From Gonocerus acuteangulatus (taxonomy: Eukaryota; Arthropoda; Insecta; Hemiptera; Coreidae), in NCBI GenBank assembly GCA_946811695.1, contig OX328123.1, forward strand, positions 119,272,015 through 119,336,014: a stretch of DNA of 64,000 nucleotides. The letters run 5' to 3'. The position numbers were made by a program, and so were the translations under genes. Below, one piece after another: positions 33,601 to 44,791 of this stretch; positions within the stretch are counted from its first letter, which is position 1; each line of letters begins with the position of its first letter. The notes below the pieces were generated by a model. That model searched no databases. It saw nothing but the letters and a program-made list of their open reading frames with translations, and was not told where the DNA came from.

Positions 33601-36236
33601 GTCCAAGCAATTAGTACAATACTTAGCCTTTTAAGCGAAAGCAGGGCATAATTAGAGCAAGATGCTCCACTTGCGTCTTTAGCATAAACGCTGTAAATAC
33701 AGCTGTGCCATTTTACATATTCTCAGAGTATAGACACATTTCTTTAAAATATAAATCTTCTAAATGTTGTGAATCTAATAAGATTGGACACTTTTTTAAT
33801 TACGTACCACCTGAGCTAAGTGTCTGTAATTAGAGAAGAGCTATGTATATGACATCAGATGGTTTGTCAATGTATTTTTTACTATCGTAATTTTTAAGAT
33901 TATAAACTTTTTATGGCTCTTACACATTTAGGTTGTTGGGAATGTTAATTGTCTATTCGTGGGTCAGGATGTCCCAACAATAAATAAATGGAAGTTGTGG
34001 TAACTAAATAATACAAATAAAACAATTTATTCTTCTTGAGTAATTAAAGTAATAAACCAATTAATATTAAATAAATAAATAAGTAAATAACTGTTTATAA
34101 ATAAATAACTCTGTTCATAAATATAAGAGATCGATGTTAGGGTGTAAACTCAGGCTGATATTGTGATCTCCGTGTGGAGAAACCGGCAGCCGGAAGCTAA
34201 CACCTCGTTGGTATAGATTGTTCTGAGGGAGGTAATATGCGCTTACCAAAAGCAGCCTTAAACTAGGAAGAAACTATGTACTTGGGCGAATTCCTTGTTA
34301 CCGCGGTTTTTAGGAGGCTTCAGTGACTTTCGAAGATCTGGTTGGAGATCATAAAACACTGGGTAGGGGGGGGGGCACCTTGCTTGATCTGCTGAGATCC
34401 TCACATTATCTGTTCACTATCTAGATACTTACAGCTCACTTTTCCCGCGGGAAAATTCAATGAAAACTTTTGTACAGTGGGCTTCTCTCCCGCGGAAAAA
34501 ATATAATTCGAATAAATAAGAATAAGGAAATATCTTTTATAATGAATAAATATCGGCCAGGGACGCTGTGAGGTTTTGTACTTGGACATTGAAGTAGGTC
34601 TTTGCGTTTTCTGCAAGCGTGTTCCACTATAGTCGGGAACAGAGTCCGTCCAACGGCATTTGGCGGGCTTAGAACTGTTATTAATGTTGGCGCTGGTTGG
34701 TTTCGCATTTTCATGAAATGAAGCATTAAACAAATTAAAGAAAAAAAATACCATAATTGAAGCTGTCCAGGACATCCTAGGATAAGATTGATATAATAAG
34801 CTGTTGTGGAAGAATAGCGAGGATTCTAAAAGAATAAAGGCTTTAATATTTAAACATATTAAGAATTCAAGAATAGTTGGGATTTGGCTATGACAAACAT
34901 TAATAATTTCGGGAAGAGTAATTAAAAAAATCGAAGCCAGATTTTTCCAAAAATCTGATGGTTTTTCTAAGGCGAATCCCTTGAATTGGTCTCTCCTCTA
35001 TTTACTATTTACTTTTCATTTATTGATATTAGTTTTTTTTTTAGCGCAGTGGCATTACAAACACCTTATACCATACATAAAATGAAGTGATTATGCAAGC
35101 TTTTGGCTCTTACCAGCCCCTTTCATCTACTACCACCTTCCTTCAGTATTGTTTTCTGTGAAAGTAACCAAATGACTAGCTGAGATTACCTGGATAATGG
35201 AAAGCCATTCCTTCCATCAGAACGATCTGTTGAACATGGCGGATCAACGTGTCGGAACGGATATTAGGTATTTTCTATGGATGTGGAACTGAGAGTTTCA
35301 CTTTAATACCGCGTCTTCGAAGCAAAAAGCGCCTGCCAAATATTTGTTGAGGACCGTCAAAGGCTCACTTAATTTGATGCTTGTTGCTTCTACTCATTAA
35401 CTGCGATGGCTGTTTGTTCACCTGGGAGCCTCCTACCAATATATACCTTTCCTGCAGGTGTCACATTATAAAAGCGGTGCTGAAAAACAGGCTGAATAGG
35501 TTATTGAAAGTGTTCCAAGCACGGGACAAGTTTAAATTAAATTGTTCATCCACTTGTGACACCCATACAACATACTCTTCGTCTATGAATTGCATTTATG
35601 CATTCAAGCTCCCCAACATACACTCAAGGATGCGGTCGAAATTAGTTTTAGAATTAAATTATTTATTAGTCTGTTTCTCTATCGTATTTTTTTACACGCA
35701 AGGTACTCTATAGACTCATACGCCTTAATAACATCCCCTTGATAATTATCAACACAGGTTATCACAGGTCTACAACCAAAAATTTGATTTGATGATTTTG
35801 GCTAATCTCTGTGTTTCTCGGTGTGCTGAGGCCGAGAATGAAGTCCGTTTTTCTCTATCACGTACAGATTTTTTTTCAAATCCATAGAACATAATATACC
35901 TGCTGCTATATACATAAATTTGGTAAGAAGTAGGTTTTTTTTTTTCCCCCCAAACGATTTCTCTTTTTATAAACAGACATCTTTCACTAGGTGGTGTAGG
36001 CAATGACTCCCTCAGTAGATGTTGTAGGCCTGAGGGTGTCTAGGCACGACCTGTTCAGACAGGAACGTACTTGTTTGGTCTCAGATGTCACCGTCTGAAG
36101 CTAAACGAGATTGAACCTGTTGTATCAGGAACTTGGTGCTAAATTTCTGTTCATTCTCTCAGTTCAGTAGTATCAACTGAAGTGAACACATTCACTGAGG
36201 TCTCTTAGTTGTGTCAAAGTGATTAAGAACGTATTT
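30688..36236. other. 5.5 kb without recognisable gene
   Basis: Open frames occur at 31258-31542 (+, 94 codons, with an antisense frame over the same stretch), 34401-34775 (-, 124 codons) and 35381-35713 (+, 110 codons). None shows a domain, and none is supported by splice or promoter context I can judge. A 16-bp palindrome TTTTCCCGCGGGAAAA lies near 34440. A T tract preceding GCGCAGTGGCATTAC near 35032 weakly resembles a retroelement tail. Confidence 0.45.
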
Positions 36237-36242
36237 TAAGGT

Positions 36243-37976
36243 TTGAAAGTGCATTTAGACAAAATTTCTCATCGTCGTTGTTTTACCAGTCCAGACTACT
36301 TCTGTTTTATCTGTGGTGAGTACACAGTTAAGAAATACCAACGAAATATAACAGGTTTTGTCAAAAATGTATATTATGAATATTTTGGCTTGAGAATAGG
36401 AGATCAAGATAAAGTGTGGGCTCCTCACAAAGTATGCCATAGCTGCGTAGAAAAACTTCGCTTATGGTACAAAGGAGAGTTAAAATCTTTCGGATTTGCT
36501 TTCCCAATGATGTGGAGGGAGCAAAAAAACCACGTTAATGACTGTTACTTTTGTAATTGTCATGTTCAAGGCTATAATTCCAAAAATCATAAGCTCATTA
36601 ACTACCCTAATGTGGAATCTGCTAGTCGTCCGGTACCACACGGTCCTGGATTGACAGTTCCTCAGCCCCCTCGTGACTTGGGCAGTATAGATAGGGAAGC
36701 TAATAGAGAAGACTTTATGTCGGAGAGCGATGAAGTACACAGTGAGTTCAAAGCAAGCAGTTCAGAAGATGAACCTCAGCTTATTTCTCAACAGGAGTTG
36801 AACGACTTAGTGAGAGATCGTGGACTTCCAAAAGATGCAGCTCAGTTACTTGGCTCCCGTCTTAAAAACAAAAATTTATTACAGCCAGGCACTTCTTTTT
36901 CATGGTATCGACACCGTGAAGCAGTTTTTGTTCCTTACTTTGCTCTGGATGAGAATCTTATTTATTGCAAAGACATTCTTGGTCTGATGGGTCAATTTGG
37001 TATACAATATGACCCGATTCATTGGCGTCTATTCATAGGCTCATCAAAGCGAAGTCTAAAGGCTGTTTTGTTGCACAATGGCAATACTTATGCTTCAGTT
37101 CCAGTTGGCCATTCGGTACATTTAAAAGAAACATACGAAAATTTGTCATTAGTTCTCGAACGAATTCATTATAATGAGCATAACTGGTTGATATGTGGAG
37201 ACTTGAAAGTACTTACTATGCTCTTAGGTCAGCAATCAGGGTACACCAAGTTCCCTTGTTTTTTATGCTTATGGGATAGCCGAGACAGAAATTCCCATTG
37301 GAACAGCAAAGACTGGCCATCACGAGGAGCTCTGTCGCCAGGCCAAAAAAATGTAATTAGGAGAAGTTTGGTTCCTTCTGACAAAATCCTGCTACCTCCT
37401 CTACACATAAAGCTAGGGCTGATAAAACAATTCGTAAAGTCTCTCAATAAAGAAGGTGAATGTTTTAAGTACTTATGCTCCAAGTTCCCACGATTAAGTG
37501 ATGCAAAGCTAAAAGAGGGGATCTTTGTAGGCCCAGATATTCGGAAACTTTTCACAGATCCACATTTCACTCAGACCATGAATGAGAAGGAGAAGGAAGC
37601 TTGGAATTCTTTTAAAGATGTTGTTGAGAAGTTCCTTGGTAACGTGAAGGATCCCAACTACAGAAGTATCGTGGAACGCATGTTGAAGGCATTTCAATTA
37701 CAAGGTTGCAACATGAGTTTGAAGGTTCACTTCTTACATTCGCATGTGGACTATTTTCCGGAAAACTTAGGGGAAGTAAGTGAAGAACAAGGGGAAAGGT
37801 TCCATCAGGACATCCAGGAAATGGAACGTAGGTATCAGGGCAAATGGAACGTAAACATGATGGCTGACTATTGTTGGATGCTGCAGCGTGAATCATCTGA
37901 AGAGTCCTATAGCCGGAAACGAACACGGAGAAATTTTCAAGAGAAAAAAATACGTTTTCATAAAAATAATAACTAA
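36243..37976 (+). CDS. Uncharacterised arthropod repeat-family protein (single exon)
   Basis: A 577-codon frame with no internal stop, ending in TAA at 37974. Cysteine pairs C21/C24 and C65/C68 give a ZAD-like CX2C...CX2C module; C101/C104/C106 and H107 add a second. An acidic linker (~150-180) follows. The long conserved part (190-550) has SSKRSLKAVLLHNGN (267-281), WLICGDLK (315-322), FPCFLCLWDSR (337-347) and SEEQGERFHQD (513-523). I recognise the family as multi-copy and unnamed in arthropods. The spacing of D320, the CX2C and E514/E515 could suit an RNase H-like transposase, which is inference. No ATG exists before codon 89 (36507): position 36243 is TTG, and ATT at codon 8 (36264) may be a lost ATG. 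AATAAA lies at 38067. No inverted repeats, poly(A) or TSD were found. Confidence 0.7.
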   Translation: MKVHLDKISHRRCFTSPDYFCFICGEYTVKKYQRNITGFVKNVYYEYFGLRIGDQDKVWAPHKVCHSCVEKLRLWYKGELKSFGFAFPMMWREQKNHVNDCYFCNCHVQGYNSKNHKLINYPNVESASRPVPHGPGLTVPQPPRDLGSIDREANREDFMSESDEVHSEFKASSSEDEPQLISQQELNDLVRDRGLPKDAAQLLGSRLKNKNLLQPGTSFSWYRHREAVFVPYFALDENLIYCKDILGLMGQFGIQYDPIHWRLFIGSSKRSLKAVLLHNGNTYASVPVGHSVHLKETYENLSLVLERIHYNEHNWLICGDLKVLTMLLGQQSGYTKFPCFLCLWDSRDRNSHWNSKDWPSRGALSPGQKNVIRRSLVPSDKILLPPLHIKLGLIKQFVKSLNKEGECFKYLCSKFPRLSDAKLKEGIFVGPDIRKLFTDPHFTQTMNEKEKEAWNSFKDVVEKFLGNVKDPNYRSIVERMLKAFQLQGCNMSLKVHFLHSHVDYFPENLGEVSEEQGERFHQDIQEMERRYQGKWNVNMMADYCWMLQRESSEESYSRKRTRRNFQEKKIRFHKNNN

Positions 37977-38316
37977 ACATGCCACTGTTAATTCTGAAGC
38001 TGTTATTTCTACACATTTATGTATTTTGTACAGTAAACAACACTGAAATAACTAAAAGATCATGGAAATAAATGAAAACTCTTATTCGCCAATTCTGTTT
38101 TCTTTTAATGGTAGTACCTCTGCCCTTGAGATTGAACAATTTCCTTACGTGATAGAGAGGGACTGACCTCATGTTCGGCTTCAGCACGCCAAGGAGCATA
38201 GAGATTGACCAAAATCATCAAATCAAATTTCAGAAAGATTATTTTTGTAGACCTGTGTAATTGAAGCACCAGACAACGCCGAGAATTTCATAGTTTGAAC
38301 TTCATTCTAAAATTAT
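37977..38316. other. Downstream sequence with possible poly(A) signal
   Basis: AATAAA at 38067-38072, 90 bp past the stop, could serve the preceding frame. No A tract follows. Otherwise nothing recognised. Confidence 0.4.
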
Positions 38317-38402
38317 TGAAAACGCTAGAGGCGAGGGTCAAACCCACACCTTCTTTTTTTTTCGTACATCGACTACTAATAGCATTAGCATCATGAAGAT
38401 AA
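38317..38402 (-). mobile_element. Possible tRNA-like SINE head
   Basis: On the - strand, GATGCTAATGCTATTAG resembles the A-box side of the SINE at 27889-28003. A T-arm-like GGGTTTGACCC follows across an A9 insertion. No tail or TSD is seen. Similarity is weak. Confidence 0.35.
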
Positions 38403-38699
38403 TTTCATCTTTAACATAGATGAAGTAAAAGGGTGGCGTTAATAGCCAAATTGTTGATAAGCCGTCAAACACTCACAACAAAAACCATTAAATCTAAGCA
38501 TGAAGTGACTATTAATATACTTAAATTAGAACTCTCACTTATGAGTGCACACAAGTTCATATTTATTAGTTGTTGCAAAAAGTTTGGATGAAGGACAATA
38601 GTTAAAAATATTCCTTTCCACAAGGTATTTTGCAAATGGCGGTACCGACTGCAATATATTCCTAAAAAATTCGCGCATACGAATCATTCCGTTACCGGA

Positions 38700-38905
38700 T
38701 TTCTGACAATTCACTGTTCTGTAACTGTTCGGGTTGACAGTTTATAACCCGTCACCTCCGATGTGTGAGTCCTAGACGATTTTGATCTAGCCCTCCCCGG
38801 ATGAAGAGTTAATGTGTGCCAAGTTTGGTCAAAATCAGTCAAACGGTGTGGATTCGTATAAGGAACAGACAAAAATCTGACATTTAAATATATATATATA
38901 TAGAT
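38700..38905 (-). repeat. Microsatellite-associated repeat fragment
   Basis: Reading on the - strand: a short (TA)n (38887-38902), then TTGTTCCTTATACGAATC and the GTTTGACTGATTTTGACCAA module shared with 13239-14000 and 50505-50738, then a diverged body. Confidence 0.65.
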
Positions 38906-39487
38906 GTTTTAATGAAATCCTAGTGAAATTATCGAACTCTCTTTTTGAATTAAATTTTAATGAGAGGAAGTCCTTTATCTTTCATTACCAAATATCCAAA
39001 GGAGCCTATTTTCGGAGAAGGCTATAAAATGTAAAGTTTCATTCTTAGTGGAAATTTCTACTTTTTGTATACAAGGGCTTATTATTAATTTATTTACGGA
39101 ACGACGGAGGACGAAGAAAGGTCCTTAGAGAAACGCGTAGGTTTGTGAATACAGTGTGCTTATTAAGTATTAATCTTATTTGCCAATTAACTTTGTATAC
39201 GTCTTGAAGTTGTGCTTGTATTTTACACAATGGAGTTTCTCTAATAAGCGGTCTCGGCATGTATAAAGACACAGTCTCTACAAGCTCACTTTAGAACTTA
39301 TAAACATGTAAGTCGTAGAAGGTTGGGTCTATTGTTCTTGAAGTTTGTCTTGTATCTTTCTAAAAGGAACAATGAAATGGTTGACCAGATTAATTTTAAA
39401 TGTATCACACAAAATATCTAATGAATATGTTAATGAAAAAGTCCAAAAACCTTATATGTATTGAGAGGGCTTAGAATAATTATATAT
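38906..39487. other. No gene seen
   Basis: Nothing recognised. Confidence 0.5.
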
Positions 39488-39700
39488 TGTACTAGCTGTT
39501 ACCCGGTGTGCAATGCTACACCTACTTTATATTAAATATCTGTAGTCGGGCTTACCATGCTACACAGGCTTCATATTAAATAGTTGTAACCCAGCTTCCA
39601 TGGTACGCCTACTTTATATAATATATTTAAAAAAATGAATGATTATATTATATTAGTCCAAATTATGAGAATATAAGATAATAAATTGAGAGCTCGGCTG
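39488..39700 (-). repeat. Microsatellite-associated repeat, 3' end copy
   Basis: On the - strand it ends in CACCGGGTAACAGCTAGT, the same terminus as at 13896-13920, preceded by GTGTAGCATTGCA. Its upstream part (ATTATATTAGTCCAAATTAT near 39645) also occurs at 50205, linking it to the repeat block at 50200-50738. Confidence 0.65.
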
Positions 39701-39756
39701 AAAAATTTATTTTCCATTTTTTTTTTAGAGAAAGTGGGGTGGAAAATAAATGAGTC

Positions 39757-39860
39757 CTTATTTTTTAAAAAGTACCCTTATTTTAAAAAGTACCCTTACT
39801 TTTAAAATGGTATTACAATTAAATGATTCCAAATATTTTAATTGCAATACCGTTTTAAAG
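39757..39860. repeat. Short tandem units and hairpin
   Basis: An AAAAAGTACCCTTA-type unit repeats about three times at 39757-39805, followed by an imperfect ~24-bp hairpin (39799-39823 with 39837-39860, loop about 13). Confidence 0.6.
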
Positions 39861-40186
39861 AAAATCCAAACCAAACTCCCTGTGTTTAACTTTTTTAAAG
39901 AAAAAAAAATATGTGGTCCATAAATAAATATTCATGAAAAATAGAAATACAAATCAGGCATTTAATTAAGGTTATGATTAGTTATAAGTTGTAATACCCT
40001 ACAACTGAAACTATATTCTTTATTTTCATTGATTTTTTTTCCAACCTCAACCTTGCGCAAATATAATATTAATATGTTATATTGTTTATCTGTTCATGTA
40101 ATAATCCGTAACTGAGTTGTTTTTATGAATGAAAAAGTAGGTAAGTCGTGCAGGGTTTATGTTATTTATGCGAAAAGGAAAGTTTT

Positions 40187-40798
40187 TTTTTTTTTTTTTT
40201 TAATTGGAATTAAGGGTGCATTCAACCGCGGGAGGTCATGGGCACCCAACGAAAGGAAGGTACTTCCTAAATAAATTAAAAATATATTGTTTTAATTTCA
40301 TTAAATGGAAAATTGAGAATTTAATTGAAAGCATTAATTTAAAAATTAAATCTACAAGCCTCCCACCCACCCCATGGAACGGGCACCCGCCGAGCCCAGA
40401 ACCACCGCGACACCGCCGCACTTCTCTCTTTCTAAAAATGCTTTAGCAGGGGAAACTTATTCAAGGCTCTACTGGGAGTTGTGCTCGCCCCCTCCCCCGG
40501 GAGGGCGTCCACAATCTCCAGAGCCCGGGACTGTGAAAGTCCAGAGAGTACAGCGATGTCACGGCAGGACCGAACCCGGCGGAACCCAGGCCACGGACAG
40601 GGAGAGAAGCTACACCTCACCAAAGAGACAATGTAAATAATGCTGGTTCGCATTTACAGAACTAGATTATTCATGAATAATTTGCATTTTTATAGGGTAC
40701 GTTAGAGTCAATCGAGCATTCTATGTATTAATTTCTTTAGTTGTTTTAATAAAAACGAATTAAAAATAATAAAAATAAATAAATAATTATGTTACAAG

Positions 40799-40834
<36 letters not shown>

Positions 40835-41110
40835 TGAGGTGAGAAGAACGATCCGAAGCAGAGGAGGAGAGGACAGCCCGAGGACCCAGCACCAGCACTC
40901 TCTTGGAGTCTATGATGAGACTCTTACAGGCATTATTCGTGGGATGTGCTGGGTTTACATAGCATGGCTTCCTTAGTACCCACCACATCCCACCATGGCT
41001 GGGACCGTTCTGGTCTAGAGGCCGATGCAAGGCCCCCGGACGCCACCACACCCCCACCCCGAATCGCTCCTCATTCAAACTAATTTCATATTGAACTCAC
41101 ATTATTAAAG
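40187..41110 (-). other. LINE copy B 3' UTR with embedded A tract
   Basis: Long 3' UTR compared with the ~270 bp of copy A. A 34-bp A run on the + strand (40799-40832), preceded by AATAAA-rich sequence, runs against the element's orientation, suggesting an older opposite-orientation retro-insertion inside the UTR. A GC-rich block at 40370-40640 has open frames on both strands but no domain. The tail hairpin is at 40214-40247. Confidence 0.55.
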
Positions 41111-44100
41111 CTATAATTTATCGAATAAACCTGTTGATTTTAAGAATTTTATCAATTTGGTTAAATTTGTTGAATCATCGCCTAGAATTTCATCAATTGT
41201 TGTCCCTAGTTGATATAATTGTCTATCCATGGCGTATGATTGGCAATCTAGAAGAATATGCTTCACTGTTATTAATGTGCCACAAACTTCACATATCGGT
41301 GAATCACCTTTTGACATCAGATACGTGTGAGTAACTTTAGTGTGGCCTATACGAAGACGGGTTATAACAATTTCCTCCCTTCTCGTCCGGCGCACCGACG
41401 ACCTCCACGATTGGACACTAGATTTAAGTTGCCTCAATTTATTTTCGGTTATTGTAAACCATTTCTTTTTCCATGGTTCCCATGTCTTTCGTTTTACGGA
41501 TAAGGCAAAATCATTGGATGTGATAGTTTGAACACGAATCCCATCCCTAATGGCTCTTCTCGCTAAACAGTCAACTTCCTCATTTTCCTTTATACCGGAG
41601 TGGCTGGGAATCCAGCAGAAAGTAACTATGCATTTATTTTTAATGAGAGCCGCAAGAGAAGTAAATATATCTACAATTACTGGGTGCTTAGAATAGGAAT
41701 TTTGTAATGCTAGAAGAGCAGAAAGAGAGTCGGAAAAAACAGTTAATTTAGATTTTTGAGGGGTTACGGTATTGAGAGCTTTGGATATGGCAACTAATTC
41801 TGCGGTGAAGATGGATGCTTCAGGGGGTAAAGAGAACATTCCTGAACCACTGTTGGACAAAAATGCTGCACCAACACCATCATCGCTTTTAGAACCGTCG
41901 GTAAAAACTACAGAAGAGGAAGGCATTTCGCTACGAATCTTATTATATTCATGTAAGAAGATTTGTTGAATCGTTTGCTTCTTAATGAACTTAGTTAGAG
42001 AAAGATTCATTGTAACAGGAGGCAGAGTCCAGGGTGCATCATTATATGGTATTTCCGGTAGGATTGGTGGGTTTTCTAAGAGATTTAGGCTTTGAAGGAG
42101 ATCTTGAATTCTGATAGTAAAAGGTATTCTTCTATTTCTGTATTTTTGTATATTATTGAGTTTCGAAAAACATTCGTTAAGCGGATGGGAAGGATTGGCT
42201 TTTATAGATATAAAATAATTAAGAGAAAGCTGATTTCTACGTGTTTCAAGGGGATGTTCTCCAGATTCCGCGTAAAGACTCAGCACGGGGCTGGAACGGA
42301 AAGCTCCGGTAGCAATTCTAATGCCAGAATGATGAATGGTGTCTAACATTTGTAGCGTTTTCGGGGAGGCAGAGCCATAGGCCATGCATCCATAGTCTAA
42401 CTTGGACCTGATAAGGCTTCGATAGAGCATGAGCATACTTGTGCGGTCACCACCCCAAGAGGTATTTGCTAACATTTTAAGTATATTCATTGACTGCAAA
42501 CATTTATCTTTCAGAGTTTTTAGGTGTGAGCCCCAATTTAGATTGCGATCAAAAGTTAGGCCCAAAAATTCGGCATTTTGATTATTCTTGATTAAAAAGT
42601 CATTTATATAGAGTAAAGGTGGATTGTCGACTTTACGAGAAGCAAAGAGGACGGATAAAGTCTTTGAAGAGGAGATCTCAAACCCATGCTCAGTGAACCA
42701 TTCATTTATTGAATTTAAAGCAGACTGCATTTTATTCTGAAGATTTTCTGTGCTTCGATCGGAGGAATATAAAACGAGATCATCAGCATAGAGCATACCT
42801 TCTACTGGAGGTTCTATGATTTGCAGGACTCGATTGATGGCGACGGAGAAGAGAAGAGGACTCATGACGCTTCCCTGCGGTACACCGTTTGCTTGAATAA
42901 ATTCTTCAGACAGTGCTGTTCCGTTTCGAATTCTATACGATCGGTTTGATAAAAAGTTCTTAATAAATTTTAGGACATATCCTTGTATTCCCATTTCACT
43001 TAAGCAGTCCAAGATAAATCTTCTCCAAACAGAGTCAAAAGCATTTTTGATATCCACAAAAACAGCTAACAGTTTTCTCTTTTTCCTAAAAGCTTCTCTA
43101 ATTTCTATCTCGAGTTTCACTAAGTTGTCCCGCGTGCTTCTACCTCGTCGAAATCCACTCTGCCACTTAGCCTGCAAACCTTTACTTTCCAAATACCAGT
43201 GGAGGCGATTGACTATGATTTTTTCAAATAGTTTGCACAGGGAACTCGTCAGTGAAATCATTCTATAACTAGATGCAAGGAAAGGAGGCTGGTTTTTTTT
43301 TGGAATCGGAATTGATATTGATTCGGTCCATAATTCGGGAATTTTGCCTGTCTGAAAAATTTTATTAAAGTACTTTACTATAATTTGTTTATTTTCTTCT
43401 GCTAGATGTTTAACCATTCCAATACAAATATTATCCGGGCCGGGAGAAGTGTCTTTACGAGATTTGAGGGCTTCTTCAAATTCTTGAATCGAAATGGGGT
43501 GATTTAAAGGGTGATGTGGGTCTATAAGTATATACATGTTTTGGGATTCTTTTGATTGCTTGATACGAAGGAACTCTGGACAGTAATGTGAATCAGAGGA
43601 AATAGTTTCGTAAAATCTACCGAGATGGTTGGCTATTTCCAGAGGATCTGTTATGGTTTCGGTTGGTGTTTTAATGATATTAAGCGGATGCATTCTACTT
43701 TTGTAGCGGCCTATTATTTTTCTAACTGTATTCCAGATTTCTGTGGAGGTTGTACATATATTAATATTAGAAACAAAGCTCCTCCAGCAATCCCTCTTTT
43801 GTGTTCTAATTACAAATCTTGCTTGCTTTCTGCTATTAATGTATTCTTCTAAATGCATAGAACAAGGATGTTTCTTAAATTTTTTTAGGCATTTTTTCCT
43901 TTTTCTAACAGCAGAAGCGCAGTCTTCATTCCACCATGGAACTAATACTCTATTACTACGAGGTTTAGTTCTCGGGATGGCTACCTCAGCTGAAGACAAT
44001 ATTGTACTGTTAATTTCTTTCGTCAGAGTATTTATACATTTCTCATTTACATCTACCCAAGTAAGATCTGTAATTTCTTTATATTTTTCCCAATCAGCTT

Positions 44101-44791
44101 CGTCCATCTTCCAGCGAGGTAAACGAGACTGGGGAGTATTTCTTTCCAGAAAATGTATTAGAATTGGAAAATGGTCCGACCCATAAAGGTCGTCCAAGGT
44201 GGACCAAGTGCATCGAGGGAGAAGGACAGGGCTAACCAAAGAAAGGTCGATGGAAGATAGAGTTCCTGTAGAGCTACAAAGATGGGTCGGAAAAGAATCA
44301 TTCAAGACACCTAATTGAGATGAGTTAAGAAAAGACTCAACAATACGCCCTCTAGTATCTGTTGTTTCTGAGAACCAAACACCACTATGACTATTAAAGT
44401 CTCCAAGTAAGAAAAGTGGAGAGGGAAGCTGTGCAACAAAATCTGTTAATTGGTTCTCATCAAAAGGTTGTCCTGGAGGTAAATAAATGGAACATACTGT
44501 AAATGAGTGATGAGAGTATATCCGTACAGCCACAGCTTGCAAATCCGACACCAATGGAACCTCAGTGCAAGGAATATCATGACTGACTAACACGCTAACA
44601 CCACCACTAGCAATAAGTCCATGACAATAATCTTTCCGGAAGTGACTATAACTATTGAGGGTGAAATTGCTATTTTCCTTCAGATGTGTCTCCTGCAGAC
44701 AAATTAACGGACAATATTTTTCCTTTAATATTGACAATAGATCTGCTTTGTGTAAAAGTAAACCATTAATGTTCCATTGCAGAATGGTCAT
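41111..44791 (-). CDS. LINE pol: APE endonuclease, RT, RNase H
   Basis: A 1226-codon uninterrupted frame with an ATG start. Residues 1-215 form an APE-type endonuclease (QWNING N7; LQETH E34; GDFNSH 130-135; IDLSL D182; SDH D206/H207). Residues ~440-760 form the RT (motif A FVDIKNAFD with D580; NGVPQGS 635-641; YADD 668-671). RNase H lies at ~958-1080 (FTDGSK D965; TAELVAI E998; FSDSLS D1021; EEVDCLAR D1074). The C-terminal CEVCGTLITVKHILLDC is CX2CX7HX4C. It would nick target DNA and reverse-transcribe the element RNA there. The start overlaps the stop of the upstream frame (ATGA, 44788-44791). The RNase H places it with I/Nimb-type rather than Jockey LINEs. Potentially functional. Confidence 0.95.
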   Translation of the reverse strand: MTILQWNINGLLLHKADLLSILKEKYCPLICLQETHLKENSNFTLNSYSHFRKDYCHGLIASGGVSVLVSHDIPCTEVPLVSDLQAVAVRIYSHHSFTVCSIYLPPGQPFDENQLTDFVAQLPSPLFLLGDFNSHSGVWFSETTDTRGRIVESFLNSSQLGVLNDSFPTHLCSSTGTLSSIDLSLVSPVLLPRCTWSTLDDLYGSDHFPILIHFLERNTPQSRLPRWKMDEADWEKYKEITDLTWVDVNEKCINTLTKEINSTILSSAEVAIPRTKPRSNRVLVPWWNEDCASAVRKRKKCLKKFKKHPCSMHLEEYINSRKQARFVIRTQKRDCWRSFVSNINICTTSTEIWNTVRKIIGRYKSRMHPLNIIKTPTETITDPLEIANHLGRFYETISSDSHYCPEFLRIKQSKESQNMYILIDPHHPLNHPISIQEFEEALKSRKDTSPGPDNICIGMVKHLAEENKQIIVKYFNKIFQTGKIPELWTESISIPIPKKNQPPFLASSYRMISLTSSLCKLFEKIIVNRLHWYLESKGLQAKWQSGFRRGRSTRDNLVKLEIEIREAFRKKRKLLAVFVDIKNAFDSVWRRFILDCLSEMGIQGYVLKFIKNFLSNRSYRIRNGTALSEEFIQANGVPQGSVMSPLLFSVAINRVLQIIEPPVEGMLYADDLVLYSSDRSTENLQNKMQSALNSINEWFTEHGFEISSSKTLSVLFASRKVDNPPLLYINDFLIKNNQNAEFLGLTFDRNLNWGSHLKTLKDKCLQSMNILKMLANTSWGGDRTSMLMLYRSLIRSKLDYGCMAYGSASPKTLQMLDTIHHSGIRIATGAFRSSPVLSLYAESGEHPLETRRNQLSLNYFISIKANPSHPLNECFSKLNNIQKYRNRRIPFTIRIQDLLQSLNLLENPPILPEIPYNDAPWTLPPVTMNLSLTKFIKKQTIQQIFLHEYNKIRSEMPSSSVVFTDGSKSDDGVGAAFLSNSGSGMFSLPPEASIFTAELVAISKALNTVTPQKSKLTVFSDSLSALLALQNSYSKHPVIVDIFTSLAALIKNKCIVTFCWIPSHSGIKENEEVDCLARRAIRDGIRVQTITSNDFALSVKRKTWEPWKKKWFTITENKLRQLKSSVQSWRSSVRRTRREEIVITRLRIGHTKVTHTYLMSKGDSPICEVCGTLITVKHILLDCQSYAMDRQLYQLGTTIDEILGDDSTNLTKLIKFLKSTGLFDKL

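Noticed and set aside
33933..33980. TGTTGGGAA ... TCCCAACAA as ends of a solo LTR
   Set aside because: Only ~45 bp apart and without a polyadenylation structure or TSD; a short inverted pair by chance is likelier.
34401..34775. 124-codon - strand frame
   Set aside because: No domain, low-complexity phenylalanine run, no context; open by chance is plausible.
35381..35713. 110-codon + frame upstream of the large ORF
   Set aside because: Considered as an upstream exon of the 36243 gene, but no convincing donor/acceptor pair or family similarity.
36255..38016. Minus-strand frames within the 36243-37976 gene
   Set aside because: Short, domain-free antisense shadows of a well-conserved frame.
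43047..44186. Open frames on the + strand opposite the LINE pol (43047-43268, 43625-44186 and others)
   Set aside because: They are antisense shadows of the 1226-codon pol; no domain or independent context.
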